A program made the translations under genes and the position numbers. Source: Kineococcus sp. NBC_00420 (lineage in GTDB: Bacteria; Actinomycetota; Actinomycetes; Actinomycetales; Kineococcaceae). From it: a DNA stretch of 64,000 bases. Shown one piece after another: positions 17,065-25,413 of this stretch (the stretch's first letter is position 1; each line of letters starts with the position of its first letter). Location of the stretch: NCBI RefSeq assembly GCF_036021035.1, contig NZ_CP107930.1:4550006-4614005 (forward strand), in the 5' to 3' direction. The notes under the pieces are model-generated. The model was not told the DNA's origin. It ran no database searches and saw only the letters and a program-made list of their open reading frames with translations.

Positions 17065-18830
17065 GTGAACGTCACGGCGCCGGTGGCCACGGTGAGGACC
17101 GCGGTGGCGTGCTCGAAGCGCTGCCGCACCTGGCCGCCGGAGACCGGGTCCGGTTCGGCCACCGGGAACCCGATCCGGCCGCCGGGGCCGCCGGTGTCCA
17201 GCCAGGCCGTGCGGAGGGGACCCGAGACGGTCCGGGCCCCGGTCGCGGGCGAGACGTAGACGGAACCGAGTTCGAAGTTCTGCGACGTGCCGCCGGCCAC
17301 CGGGGTCTCGTCGGTGCTCGGCAGCCCCAGCCGACCCGCCTCCCAGCCGGTCCGGCGCCACAGGTCGAGCACCGCGCCGCGCACGGCGTGCGTCCCGCTG
17401 TCCGGGGCGGAGTAGATCGACCCGTGCTCGAAGTGGTTGTAGACGGCCCGCCCGTCGGGGGTGGCCGTCTCACCCGTCACGGGGTAGCCCAGGGGACCGG
17501 CCTCCCACCCCAGGAAGGCCCAGGCGTCCCGGATCGCGCCGAGGACGGTACGGGCCCCGGTCTGCGGGGTCCAGTAGACCGACGCCCCGGTCGAACCGCG
17601 CGACCCGGTGAAGTGGTTGAAGCGGCCCCGGCCGTCGGGGGTACGGAGTTCGTCGGTCGTGGGGTAGCCCAGCGGCCCCGCCTCCCAGCCCCGTCCGGCC
17701 CACTCCTCCCGGATCGCGCCGAGGACGGCGCACGCCCCGGTCCGGTCGGTGGCGTAGACCGAGCCCCGCTCGAAGTGGAGGTAGGACCCGCTGCCGTCGG
17801 GGGTGGTGGTCTCGCCCGTGACGGGGTACCCGAGCGGACCGGCCTCCCAGCCCAGCCGCTGCCAGCAGGAACGGATCGGGCCGAGCACGGCGTGCGCCCC
17901 GGTCGCCTCGGTCCAGTAGACCGAGGCGTTGCCGGACCCGTCGGCCCCGGCGAAGTGGTTGAACCGGCCCCGGCCGTCGGGCGTCGTGAGTTCGTCCGTG
18001 GTCGGGTACCCCAGCGGTCCGGCCTCCCAGCCCAGCGCCGCGAACGTCGCCAGGATCGCGCCGTGCACCGCGTGGGCCCCCGTCGCGGGGGAGTGGTAGA
18101 TCGAGCCGAAGTCGAACAACTGGTACGTCCCGCCGGGACCGGGGGTGCCCAGTTCGGGGGTCCGCTGTTCGCCCAAGACGCCGCCCTGCCCCCCGATCGC
18201 CGTGTACTCCCGCCCGATCGGGGTGCAGTCGCGCAGGGCGGGGGCGCTGTGGGAACCGGTCCGCTGGTCGGTGGCCGAGGTCGTGGTGCACTCCCAGTCG
18301 GGGATCTTCCAGGGCGGGGTGCAGGTCACGACCCGGCACCACACCGGACCCGTGCAGGCGACGTCCTGGTTGCACTGCCCGTAGCGGAACTCGTTGCAGC
18401 ACACCTTGCGCTGGTCGCACTGACCGGCCGGACCGCACCCGCAGGAACAGTTGCGGCAGCCCTCGCCGCAGAACTTCCGGCGGCCGTCGCACCCGCAGGA
18501 GCAGAAGCTGTGGCAGTCGATGTAGTAGCGGGCGCCGCCGCAGCAGAACCCCGACCCGTCGGACTTCCACCAGCCGCCCACGAGGCTCCCCGGTGGGCAG
18601 CGGTTCACGCCGTTGCCGATCGTCGCGCAGAAGACGGTGTACCCCGAGGAGCAGGTCGAGTCGATGCCGCAGACCGCGGCGTAGGCGGAGACCGGGCGGG
18701 TGAGGAACCCCCACGGCCCGACGCTCAACGCCGACCCGACGACGGCGGTCCGGGCCAGGAAACCCCGCCGGCTGGTGCGGGCGGCCAGGGCCGTGCTGAC
18801 GGCTCCGAGGACCCGTTCGGTGACCTTCAC
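17061..18830 (-). CDS. Tat-exported protein: methylamine dehydrogenase light-chain-like Cys-rich domain fused to LGFP repeats
   Basis: A 589-residue secreted protein. Residues 20-25 are the twin-arginine motif SRRGFL, followed by a hydrophobic stretch and a likely cleavage site near AYAA (about 52). Residues 54-202 hold about 25 cysteines and resemble the MauA light chain by eye: CPPG followed by W88 at the same spacing as TTQ residue Trp57, YYIDC (D105) at the place of Asp76, and VWC (W164) at the place of Trp108. Residues 212-589 contain about seven LGFP repeats (GWEAGPLGYP type), a module linked to cell-wall association. GTG start overlaps the previous stop (GTGA). No heavy-chain gene is nearby, so dehydrogenase activity is not implied. 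Confidence 0.8.
   Translation of the reverse strand: MKVTERVLGAVSTALAARTSRRGFLARTAVVGSALSVGPWGFLTRPVSAYAAVCGIDSTCSSGYTVFCATIGNGVNRCPPGSLVGGWWKSDGSGFCCGGARYYIDCHSFCSCGCDGRRKFCGEGCRNCSCGCGPAGQCDQRKVCCNEFRYGQCNQDVACTGPVWCRVVTCTPPWKIPDWECTTTSATDQRTGSHSAPALRDCTPIGREYTAIGGQGGVLGEQRTPELGTPGPGGTYQLFDFGSIYHSPATGAHAVHGAILATFAALGWEAGPLGYPTTDELTTPDGRGRFNHFAGADGSGNASVYWTEATGAHAVLGPIRSCWQRLGWEAGPLGYPVTGETTTPDGSGSYLHFERGSVYATDRTGACAVLGAIREEWAGRGWEAGPLGYPTTDELRTPDGRGRFNHFTGSRGSTGASVYWTPQTGARTVLGAIRDAWAFLGWEAGPLGYPVTGETATPDGRAVYNHFEHGSIYSAPDSGTHAVRGAVLDLWRRTGWEAGRLGLPSTDETPVAGGTSQNFELGSVYVSPATGARTVSGPLRTAWLDTGGPGGRIGFPVAEPDPVSGGQVRQRFEHATAVLTVATGAVTFT
17349..18032 (-). repeat. Tandem duplication of a 342-bp double LGFP unit
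   Basis: Two adjacent units of 114 codons (18032-17691 and 17690-17349) each encode a 60-residue LGFP repeat followed by a 54-residue one. The first and third repeats share TTDEL and GRGRFNHF; the second and fourth share PVTGET. The pattern A-B-A-B indicates duplication of a pair. Confidence 0.75.
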
Positions 18831-19300
18831 GAGGAGACCCCTTCGACGGTCTGGAGCTGGACGCTGCGCAGCAGCGGGGTGAGCCGGTTGAACAGTTCGG
18901 CGCGGCGGGCGAACGAACCGAGGACGACGTAGAGGCAGAACGCCCGGCCGCCGACGTGGAAGAACCACTGGCCGCCGGCCTGACCGGGGATGCTGCGCTG
19001 CAGGCGGTTGGGGGCGAAGTCGGCCAGCTCGGGGAGCGGGAACCCGGTGTCGGCGAACAGCGCCGTCGTGGACGCGGCCGGGTCGTGCTCGAAGAGGCTG
19101 ACGAAGAGGTCCTGCTCGCCGAGGGTTCCGGTGACCCCACCCCCGAAGTCGCCGCGGACCGCCGGCAACGGAACGGTGGCGGCGTGCAGGACGGGTCGCC
19201 GGTGCGACTGCGGGTCGTGCCCCTCCGTGCTCCGCCGGGTGATCCGGACCTCCCAACCCTGCGGTGCCTCCACCGAGATGCCGTGCGCGTCGAGCCTCAC
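18827..19300 (-). CDS. Unrecognised protein of the mau-like operon
   Basis: A 157-residue protein I cannot assign to a family. No signal peptide or clear membrane helix is visible. It starts VRLDAHGISVEAPQGWEVRI, a pattern like small beta-rich proteins, has a central segment QDLFVSLFEHDPAASTTALF, and ends with QWFFHVGGRAFCLYVVLGSF and a helical LFNRLTPLLRSVQLQ. It has a single cysteine. GTG start and TGA stop both overlap their neighbours by 4 nt, so it is translationally coupled to the membrane protein before it and to the exported Cys-rich protein after it. A role as cytoplasmic partner or chaperone of the exported protein is a guess. Confidence 0.8.
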   Translation of the reverse strand: MRLDAHGISVEAPQGWEVRITRRSTEGHDPQSHRRPVLHAATVPLPAVRGDFGGGVTGTLGEQDLFVSLFEHDPAASTTALFADTGFPLPELADFAPNRLQRSIPGQAGGQWFFHVGGRAFCLYVVLGSFARRAELFNRLTPLLRSVQLQTVEGVSS

Positions 19301-19890
19301 CAGGAACCTCCCACGAGCAGTCCGATCGAGACGAGAGCCACGACCGCCGACCAGGCTCCGGTCAGCGCCCGGCCCTGCGGTGCGCGCCGTTCCAGCGTGC
19401 GGTGCATCCCCGCGAGCCGCTGCGGCGTGGTGACCGAGCGGGTCGCGAGCACCGGCAGCGCCCGGACGACGCCGAACGTGAAACCCGTCAGAGCCCCCGC
19501 GAGCGGGTTCCCGGTCCCGAACATGAGGGCCAGGGCGAGGTGGACGACGGGGGAGGTGACGATGGTGACGACCCCCGTCCCGAGCTGCGCGCCGTAGCCG
19601 AACCCGTAGACCCAGCCGCGGTAGCGGTGCAGCCAGTCCTCGTCGACCTGGCGGTGCCAGCTGGGGAACCTCCGCAGCCGGCCGGTCTCGGCCGCGATCG
19701 TCGCGCCGGCGAGGAGGACCGCCAGGACGAAGGCCACCCGGGACGAACCCGGCAGCACCAGCCCCAGGGCGCCGAGCAGGGTTCCGAGGACCGTTCCCCC
19801 GACGGCGGAACCGACGAGGTGGGCGGTGACCGTGACCGGCCACCGGCTGGCGCGTCCCCGCTCACCGAGGGGGGTGATGCTGGACAGCAT
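19297..19890 (-). CDS. Polytopic membrane protein, possibly CcdA/MauF-like
   Basis: A 197-residue protein with four to five hydrophobic segments (AVGGTVLGTLLGALGLVLPG, VAFVLAVLLAGATIAAE, GYGAQLGTGVVTIVTSPVVH, LTGAWSAVVALVSIGLLVGG). The GFGYGAQLGTGVVTIVTS segment recalls the CcdA/DsbD-type transmembrane family to which MauF belongs, but no cysteine pair is seen, so electron transfer through the membrane in the usual way is unlikely. ATG at 19890 with GGCGAG upstream. It lies between the MauD-like gene and the soluble protein and overlaps the latter by 4 nt. Function inferred only from context. Confidence 0.8.
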   Translation of the reverse strand: MLSSITPLGERGRASRWPVTVTAHLVGSAVGGTVLGTLLGALGLVLPGSSRVAFVLAVLLAGATIAAETGRLRRFPSWHRQVDEDWLHRYRGWVYGFGYGAQLGTGVVTIVTSPVVHLALALMFGTGNPLAGALTGFTFGVVRALPVLATRSVTTPQRLAGMHRTLERRAPQGRALTGAWSAVVALVSIGLLVGGSW

Positions 19891-19899
19891 CGACTCGCC

Positions 19900-19983
19900 T
19901 CAAGGGGACCAGAGGCTGCGGAGCGCGGCGACGGCGGCCGTCGGCACCCCCACGACCAGCGCGGCGAGGGCCGGGGGTTCCAC
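19900..19983 (-). CDS. Possible 27-residue hydrophobic small protein
   Basis: A short frame GTG...TGA that starts 5 nt after the MauD-like stop and ends 9 nt before the membrane-protein start, filling the only gap in an otherwise overlapping operon. The product has a single hydrophobic span PALAALVVGVPTAAVAAL flanked by an acidic start and the end RSLWSP. Length and composition fit a one-helix membrane microprotein. No homology can be judged by eye, and the frame may be chance in GC-rich DNA. Confidence 0.4.
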   Translation of the reverse strand: MEPPALAALVVGVPTAAVAALRSLWSP

Positions 19984-19988
19984 GGGAT

Positions 19989-20801
19989 TCAGCGTCCGTC
20001 GCTCTGGTCGGTGGCGGTCAGCCCCAGGCTCGGGTGGTCGGGGGTGATCCCGGCGGCGAGGAGTTCCCGGTTCGCCCGGGCCTCGCGGTGCGCCCCGTCA
20101 CCGTGGTCTCGCGAGTGGTCGTGCGGGTGCTCGTGGTCGTACGGGTGGTCGTGACGGGGCAGCTGGATCACGCTGTCTCCCACCGCTTCTCCCACGAGGC
20201 GTTCCACCTGTTCCCAGTCGGTCGCGCTCCCCTCGCCCCGGACCCGGCGGCTGTCCCCGTCGACGTAGGCGAAGTAGGGCGAACCCGGGACCTGGTAGCC
20301 CTCCCACGTGGCCGTCGACATCACCACCTCGATCCCGCGCCGCACCGGGCCGGCGGCCAGCGCCGCGATGGTGCTGGGGGATTCGGCCGAGGCGTCGCGG
20401 GTCACCACGACCAGCCGGGTCGCGGGGGGCAGGGACAACGGTGCCGGGTCGGCGAGACGGTCCCAGATGCGTTGGCAGGTCAGGCATCCGCTGGACAGGA
20501 ACGCCACCAGGGTGTGGGTCCCGGCGGCGCCGACGGCGACCTGCACGGCGTCGCCGGCCGGGGTGGATCCGCTGACGTCGGGGGCCGGTTGGCCGGTCGG
20601 GCCGCTGCCCTCGACCACCCCGCGTCCCACCTCGAAGGGGACCCGTCCGGATCCGGGGGCGGTGTCCTCCCGTCCGGCGCCCAGCTCGTGCAGCGAGCGG
20701 AGGATCTCGGCGTGCGAGCGCAGCAGGCCGGCGACGAGCACCGAGAGCAGCGCCACGGCCAGCAGCAGACCGACCAGCAGGATCGTCACGACGGTGCTCA
20801 C
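19989..20801 (-). CDS. MauD-like membrane-anchored thioredoxin with His-rich tail
   Basis: A 270-residue redox protein. The N-terminus is one transmembrane anchor (VVTILLVGLLLAVALLSVLV). A linker of about 60 residues leads to a thioredoxin/TlpA-type domain beginning GQPAPDVSGSTPAGDAV, with the active-site CLTC at residues 106-109 in FLSSGCLTCQRIW and the cis-Pro region YQVPGSPYFAYVDG. It matches the MauD branch of this fold. Residues 216-238 carry eight histidines (HDHPYDHEHPHDH), an unusual metal-binding-like tail. GTG start overlaps the MauE stop (GTGA). In methylamine operons MauD and MauE are needed for the disulfide-rich light chain, which fits the exported protein encoded downstream. 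Confidence 0.85.
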   Translation of the reverse strand: MSTVVTILLVGLLLAVALLSVLVAGLLRSHAEILRSLHELGAGREDTAPGSGRVPFEVGRGVVEGSGPTGQPAPDVSGSTPAGDAVQVAVGAAGTHTLVAFLSSGCLTCQRIWDRLADPAPLSLPPATRLVVVTRDASAESPSTIAALAAGPVRRGIEVVMSTATWEGYQVPGSPYFAYVDGDSRRVRGEGSATDWEQVERLVGEAVGDSVIQLPRHDHPYDHEHPHDHSRDHGDGAHREARANRELLAAGITPDHPSLGLTATDQSDGR

Positions 20802-21331
20802 GCGGCGGCTCCCCGGATCGTGGTGCGGGCGGCGGTCAGTCTCGGCAGTCCGGTGAGGGTGAGCAGGCACAGCGCGCACAGCAGGGCGGTGACGGCGAAC
20901 GTGCTGAGCGCTCCTGCGGGCCCGAGGGCCAGCACGGGCGGCACCCCGACGGCACCCGAGGAGGCCGCGGTGCCCGCCGCCACCGCGAGGAGGGCGGTCA
21001 CCCCGACGTGGGTGCGGGTGGGGGGCAGGTCGGGTTCCCCGAAGCACCCGCAGGAACTCATCGGACGTCCCCGCAGCAGGGCGAGCAGCACGAAACCCGT
21101 GAAACCCGTGTAGAACGCGGAAACTCCCCACGCCGCAACGGTCGAACCGGCGACGGCGGCCCCGGCGGTGAGCAGTTCCAGGACGCCGAGGGCCTGCACC
21201 AGCCCGCGGTGCGACGGCAGACCCTGGGTCCGCAGGGCCTGCGCCGTACCGTCCGGGTGCCGGAGCTTCCCCGCTCCCGCCACGGCCAGCACCACCGTCC
21301 CCACCAGGAAGGGCAGTTGCACCGCAATCAT
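20798..21331 (-). CDS. mauE: MauE family redox-associated membrane protein
   Basis: A 177-residue polytopic protein of the MauE/DoxX grouping. Four hydrophobic segments are visible, starting VQLPFLVGTVVLAVAGAGKL, where GAGKLRHP is a family hallmark. The conserved cysteine pair lies in MSSCGCFGEP (about residue 93). MauE works with MauD in disulfide formation during maturation of the methylamine dehydrogenase light chain, at the outer face of the membrane. It is the first gene of a leftward operon with 4-nt overlaps. The 57-nt gap upstream holds a possible leaderless promoter. Confidence 0.87.
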   Translation of the reverse strand: MIAVQLPFLVGTVVLAVAGAGKLRHPDGTAQALRTQGLPSHRGLVQALGVLELLTAGAAVAGSTVAAWGVSAFYTGFTGFVLLALLRGRPMSSCGCFGEPDLPPTRTHVGVTALLAVAAGTAASSGAVGVPPVLALGPAGALSTFAVTALLCALCLLTLTGLPRLTAARTTIRGAAA

Positions 21332-21337
21332 CTAGAC

Positions 21338-21367
21338 ACACTCAGTGATGATCAGGTCCGGGGTCAA
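21338..21367 (-). promoter_or_regulatory. Possible promoter of the mau-like operon
   Basis: On the minus strand, TTGACC (21367-21362), an 18-nt spacer and GAGTGT (21343-21338) lie 6 nt before the mauE ATG. The -35 is good, the -10 is poor; leaderless if correct. Confidence 0.3.
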
Positions 21368-21388
21368 GGGGTTCGGGAGTTCCCCGGC

Positions 21389-22330
21389 TCATTCCACCGG
21401 TGCGGTGGTGCGCGTCCGGCGCCGGCGCAGCAGCAGGACCGGAACGGCCACGACCGCCACCGGCACCACGAACGGCAGCACCGCCCCGAGCACGAGGGAC
21501 GCCACCCGCAGGAACTCGCCGAGCGCGTGCCACCCGGCACCCAGCCCGCCTCGGAACCCGGGGTCGCTCGCCGCGACGATCGACGTCGGAGCGCCCTGGG
21601 TCAGCGTCACGTCCAGCGTCGCTAGCGACACCTGGTCCGCCAGCACCCGTTGCCGGGCCTGCAGCGCCTCCAGGTCCGCCTGCCGGGTGGCGATCTCGCC
21701 CTCGATGGCCAGGACGTCCGGGATCGTCCTCGCCTGCGGCAGCCGGTCGCGGAAGGTCACGAGGACGGCCTGCGCCGACGCGACCCGGCTGTCCACGTCG
21801 GCGACCTCCGCCGTCACGTCCGTGGACGTCGTCGAGCGGTCGGTCTGCTGACCGAGCTCCGCGACGCCCGCCTGCACGTCCTCGAAGGACGCCGACGGGA
21901 CCCGCAGGGTGAGGTGGGCCTGCTGGTCCTCGCCCGCGGCGCCCACCTGGCTGGCCGCGACCGATCCGCCCGCCCCGGTCGTCAACGCCTCGACCGCGGT
22001 GGTCGCGCTCGGGAGGTCCTCCACCCGGACCGCGAGCGTCCCGGTCGAGACGACCGCACGCTGGGCGTCCCCGACGGCCGCGACGGCCGCAGGTTCCGCA
22101 CCCTCCGCCGGGGCGGCGACGCTGCCCCCCTCCGCCGTGCCGGCGCTGCCCCCGCCGCTGTCCCCGCCGCTGTCGGCCATGCCCTGGGAGGAACCGGAGC
22201 CGTCCGAGCCGGCGCCGGACCCGCTGCAGGCGGCGGCCCCCAGCACCAGGACCAGGGCCACGGCGGGCGCGGCCAGGAGCCGGCCCCGGGACGGGGTGGG
22301 ACGGGTGGACGGGGGAGTCGGCTCGGGCAT
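21389..22330 (-). CDS. DUF4349 domain lipoprotein
   Basis: A 313-residue lipoprotein. The signal sequence ends in the lipobox LGAAAC ([15 protein letters not shown]), followed by a Gly/Ser-rich stretch. The DUF4349 region begins [20 protein letters not shown] and includes the family's Asp-Val-Asp and heptad part ([40 protein letters not shown]), a probable coiled coil. Near the C-terminus is one transmembrane helix ([18 protein letters not shown]) and a basic end. GGAGG lies 8 nt before the ATG at 22330. It reads toward the mau-like operon but is probably separate. Function unknown; the family is wide in Actinobacteria and Firmicutes. Confidence 0.9.
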   Translation of the reverse strand: MPEPTPPSTRPTPSRGRLLAAPAVALVLVLGAAACSGSGAGSDGSGSSQGMADSGGDSGGGSAGTAEGGSVAAPAEGAEPAAVAAVGDAQRAVVSTGTLAVRVEDLPSATTAVEALTTGAGGSVAASQVGAAGEDQQAHLTLRVPSASFEDVQAGVAELGQQTDRSTTSTDVTAEVADVDSRVASAQAVLVTFRDRLPQARTIPDVLAIEGEIATRQADLEALQARQRVLADQVSLATLDVTLTQGAPTSIVAASDPGFRGGLGAGWHALGEFLRVASLVLGAVLPFVVPVAVVAVPVLLLRRRRTRTTAPVE

Positions 22331-22492
22331 CGGGCACCTCCAGCGGGTTCGGTCGCCGTGACCGTGGAGCTGGGACGCCGCTGTGCACCCGTCGGTTCCC
22401 GCGCACGGGGACGTGCAGACGGACGGGAGAGGGGGCGGACGTGCGACCATGGGGGTTCGTCTGCCCGCCCGATCGAGAGGTGCTCCCCGCCC

Positions 22493-24349
22493 GTGTCCCC
22501 GATGGCCGCCGCCTCACCGGCACCCGCCTCGACGCCGCCGGAGCTGCTGCGCAACTTCTGCATCATCGCCCACATCGACCACGGCAAGTCGACGCTGGCG
22601 GACCGCATGCTGCAGCTGACCGGCATCGTCGACTCGCGGGCCATGCGCGCGCAGTACCTCGACCGCATGGACATCGAGCGCGAGCGCGGCATCACGATCA
22701 AGTCGCAGGCGGTGCGCATGCCGTGGGGCCACGAGGGCACCGACTACGCGCTGAACATGATCGACACCCCGGGGCACGTCGACTTCACCTACGAGGTCTC
22801 CCGCTCGCTGGCCGCCTGCGAGGGCGCCGTGCTGCTCGTCGACGCGGCGCAGGGGATCGAGGCGCAGACGCTGGCGAACCTCTACCTCGCCATGGAGAAC
22901 GAGCTCACGATCATCCCGGTGCTCAACAAGATCGACCTCCCGGCCGCGCAGCCGGAGAAGTTCGCCGAGGAACTGGCCAAGCTCATCGGCTGCGAACCCG
23001 AGGACTGCCTGCGGGTGTCGGGCAAGACCGGCGTCGGGGTCGAACCGCTGCTGGACCAGATCGTGCAGCAGATCCCGTCCCCGGTCGGCGACCCGGACGG
23101 TCCGGCCCGCGCGATGATCTTCGACTCCGTCTACGACACCTACCGCGGGGTCGTCACCTACGTCCGCGTCATCGACGGCAGCCTCTCCCCGCGGGAGAAG
23201 ATCGTCATGATGTCGACGAGGGCGACGCACGAGCTCCTCGAGATCGGGGTCAGCTCGCCCGAGCCCACGCCGTCGAAGGGCCTCGGGGTCGGTGAGGTCG
23301 GCTACCTCATCACCGGGGTGAAGGACGTCCGCCAGTCCAAGGTCGGTGACACCGTCACCAACGCGGCGAAACCCTCGACGAAGGCGCTGGGCGGCTACCG
23401 CGACCCGAAGCCGATGGTGTTCTCCGGTCTGTACCCCATCGACGGGTCCGACTACCCGCTGCTGCGCGACGCCCTCGACAAGCTGAAGCTGAACGACGCG
23501 GCGCTGAGCTACGAACCGGAGACCTCGGTCGCCCTGGGTTTCGGGTTCCGCATCGGGTTCCTCGGACTGCTGCACCTCGAGATCGTCCGCGAGCGCCTCG
23601 AACGCGAGTTCAACCTCGATCTGATCTCCACCGCCCCCAGCGTTCCCTACCAGGTCACGTTGGAGGACAAGGGGGTCGTCGAGGTGACCAACCCCTCGGA
23701 GTTCCCGGAGGGCAAGATCGCCGAGGTCCGGGAACCGGTCGTGCGGGCCACCGTCCTGTGTCCCGCCGAGTTCATCGGCGCGGTCATGGAACTGTGCCAG
23801 CAGCGACGCGGGGACCTGCAGGGCATGGACTACCTCTCCGAGGACCGCGTCGAGATGCGGTACCGGCTGCCGTTGGCCGAGATCGTCTTCGACTTCTTCG
23901 ACCAGCTGAAGTCGCGCACCCGCGGGTACGCCTCCCTCGACTACGACGTGGACGGCGAGCAGGCCGCCGACCTGGTGAAGGTCGACGTCCTCCTGCAGGG
24001 TGAGACGGTCGACGCGTTCAGCCAGATCGTCCACCGCGACAAGGCCTACGGCTACGGCGTGATGATGGCCGGCAAGCTCAAGGACCTCATCCCCCGCCAG
24101 CAGTTCGAGGTGCCGATCCAGGCCGCCATCGGGGCCCGGGTCATCGCCCGGGAGAACGTCCGCGCCATCCGCAAGGACGTCCTCGCGAAGTGCTACGGCG
24201 GGGACATCACCCGCAAGCGCAAGCTGCTGGAGAAGCAGAAGGAGGGGAAGAAGCGCATGAAGATGGTCGGGCGGGTCGAGGTGCCCCAGGAGGCCTTCAT
24301 CGCCGCGCTCTCCTCCGACGCGGCGGACCCCAAGAACGCCAAGAAGTAA
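22493..24349 (+). CDS. lepA: Elongation factor 4 (LepA)
   Basis: A 618-residue ribosome-associated GTPase. G1 is [14 protein letters not shown], the switch I effector region is [16 protein letters not shown]3 DTPGHVDF, G4 LNKIDLP, G5 near [12 protein letters not shown]. The LepA-specific C-terminal domain ends [18 protein letters not shown] and [23 protein letters not shown] at 22493 is preferred over ATG 22502 because AGAGG lies 12 nt upstream. It is divergent from the DUF4349 gene and sits close to hemW and hrcA-dnaJ in many actinobacteria, though here 15 kb away. A perfect hairpin follows the stop. Confidence 0.98.
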   Translation: MSPMAAASPAPASTPPELLRNFCIIAHIDHGKSTLADRMLQLTGIVDSRAMRAQYLDRMDIERERGITIKSQAVRMPWGHEGTDYALNMIDTPGHVDFTYEVSRSLAACEGAVLLVDAAQGIEAQTLANLYLAMENELTIIPVLNKIDLPAAQPEKFAEELAKLIGCEPEDCLRVSGKTGVGVEPLLDQIVQQIPSPVGDPDGPARAMIFDSVYDTYRGVVTYVRVIDGSLSPREKIVMMSTRATHELLEIGVSSPEPTPSKGLGVGEVGYLITGVKDVRQSKVGDTVTNAAKPSTKALGGYRDPKPMVFSGLYPIDGSDYPLLRDALDKLKLNDAALSYEPETSVALGFGFRIGFLGLLHLEIVRERLEREFNLDLISTAPSVPYQVTLEDKGVVEVTNPSEFPEGKIAEVREPVVRATVLCPAEFIGAVMELCQQRRGDLQGMDYLSEDRVEMRYRLPLAEIVFDFFDQLKSRTRGYASLDYDVDGEQAADLVKVDVLLQGETVDAFSQIVHRDKAYGYGVMMAGKLKDLIPRQQFEVPIQAAIGARVIARENVRAIRKDVLAKCYGGDITRKRKLLEKQKEGKKRMKMVGRVEVPQEAFIAALSSDAADPKNAKK

Positions 24350-24358
24350 CCTCCCCGA

Positions 24359-24394
24359 ACCGTGGTCCCGCTGGGTCTCCAGCGGGACCACGGT
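24359..24394. terminator. Bidirectional terminator after lepA
   Basis: Perfect 16-bp inverted repeat, arm ACCGTGGTCCCGCTGG, with a 4-nt loop, between convergent lepA and the LLM oxidoreductase gene. Confidence 0.8.
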
Positions 24395-24398
24395 CGGT

Positions 24399-25412
24399 TC
24401 AGGGGGCGGGTGCCCAGCCGAGGAGGGGGCCCAGCCGGGTCGCCATGTCGGTGAGGATCTGCACGTAGTCCTCGTGCTCGAAACCGAACGGCAGGGCGAA
24501 GGCGACCTCCTCGACGAGGCGGAACCCCGCGTGCGCCCACAACTGCGCGGCGATCTCCTCGCTGGACCCGATGACGTCGGGGGCGAACAGCAAGCGGCCG
24601 GGGCCCTGCGGTTCCCGGGTGCGCGGGGTCCGGGCGTCGACGTAGGCCTGGTACCTGGCGCGCTGTGCGGCGGTGGCGGTGTCGGTGGGGATGACCACCA
24701 GTCCCTGCGAGGTGCGCCCCGTGGGGTGCGCCGCGCGGAACGCCTCGAGGTGCCCGGCCTGGATCGCGGCGAAGTCGCTGGACCCGTCCTCGGAGCGCAC
24801 GACGCTGGAGGCCAGCAGGTTGATGCCCTGCTCACCCGTCCACCGGGCGGACGTGAGGCTCGCGCCGCCGTACCAGAGCCGGTCCGCCAGGCCGGGGGAG
24901 TGCGGTTCCACCCGGTCGGAGAACACCTCGATGCCCTCGGTCCCGGCGAAGTCGGTCACGGGGTCGCCGCGCAGGAACCGCTGCAACCGCAGGACGCGTT
25001 CGTAGCCGAAGTCCTCGACGTCGGCGGTGTCGGGGTACAGCGCCGCCTTGACGCGTTCGTACTGCATGGGCGTGCTGACGCTCACGCCGGGTTCGAGACG
25101 ACCGCCGGTGAGGACGTCGACCGTCGCGAGGTCCTCGGCGAGGCGCAGCGGGTTCTCCCAGCCCAGCGGGGTGACCGCGGTCCCCAGGTGGATCCTGCTG
25201 GTCCGCTGGGACAGGGCCGCGAGCACCGCGACGGGGGAGGAGATCCCCGGTTGCAGGTGCCGGTGACGTAACCACGCCGAGTCGAAACCCAGCTGCTCAC
25301 CGAGTTCCACGACCTCCAGCGTCGTCTCGTGACCGGGTCCGGGATCGGCCGGGTCGAACGACCCGATCGTCAGGAACCCCATGCGCCGCAGCGCCACACC
25401 CTGTTCCGGCAC
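24399..25412 (-). CDS. LLM class flavin-dependent oxidoreductase
   Basis: A 337-residue luciferase-like monooxygenase fold protein (TIM barrel binding FMN or F420). Family parts: LTIGSFDPADPG at strand 1, FDSAWLRHRHL, RIHLGTAVTPLGWENPLRLA, TVDVLTGGRLEPGVS, and RLWYGGASLTSARWTGEQG. The likely start is GTG 25412, one base past the previous stop (spacing TGAC-GTG); ATG 25382 (MGFLTIG) is the alternative and matches the domain border better. The substrate is unknown. It is the last gene of a leftward group of three with overlapping or nearly touching genes, after the PTH2-type and esterase genes. Confidence 0.88.
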   Translation of the reverse strand: MPEQGVALRRMGFLTIGSFDPADPGPGHETTLEVVELGEQLGFDSAWLRHRHLQPGISSPVAVLAALSQRTSRIHLGTAVTPLGWENPLRLAEDLATVDVLTGGRLEPGVSVSTPMQYERVKAALYPDTADVEDFGYERVLRLQRFLRGDPVTDFAGTEGIEVFSDRVEPHSPGLADRLWYGGASLTSARWTGEQGINLLASSVVRSEDGSSDFAAIQAGHLEAFRAAHPTGRTSQGLVVIPTDTATAAQRARYQAYVDARTPRTREPQGPGRLLFAPDVIGSSEEIAAQLWAHAGFRLVEEVAFALPFGFEHEDYVQILTDMATRLGPLLGWAPAP

Positions 25413-25413
25413 G

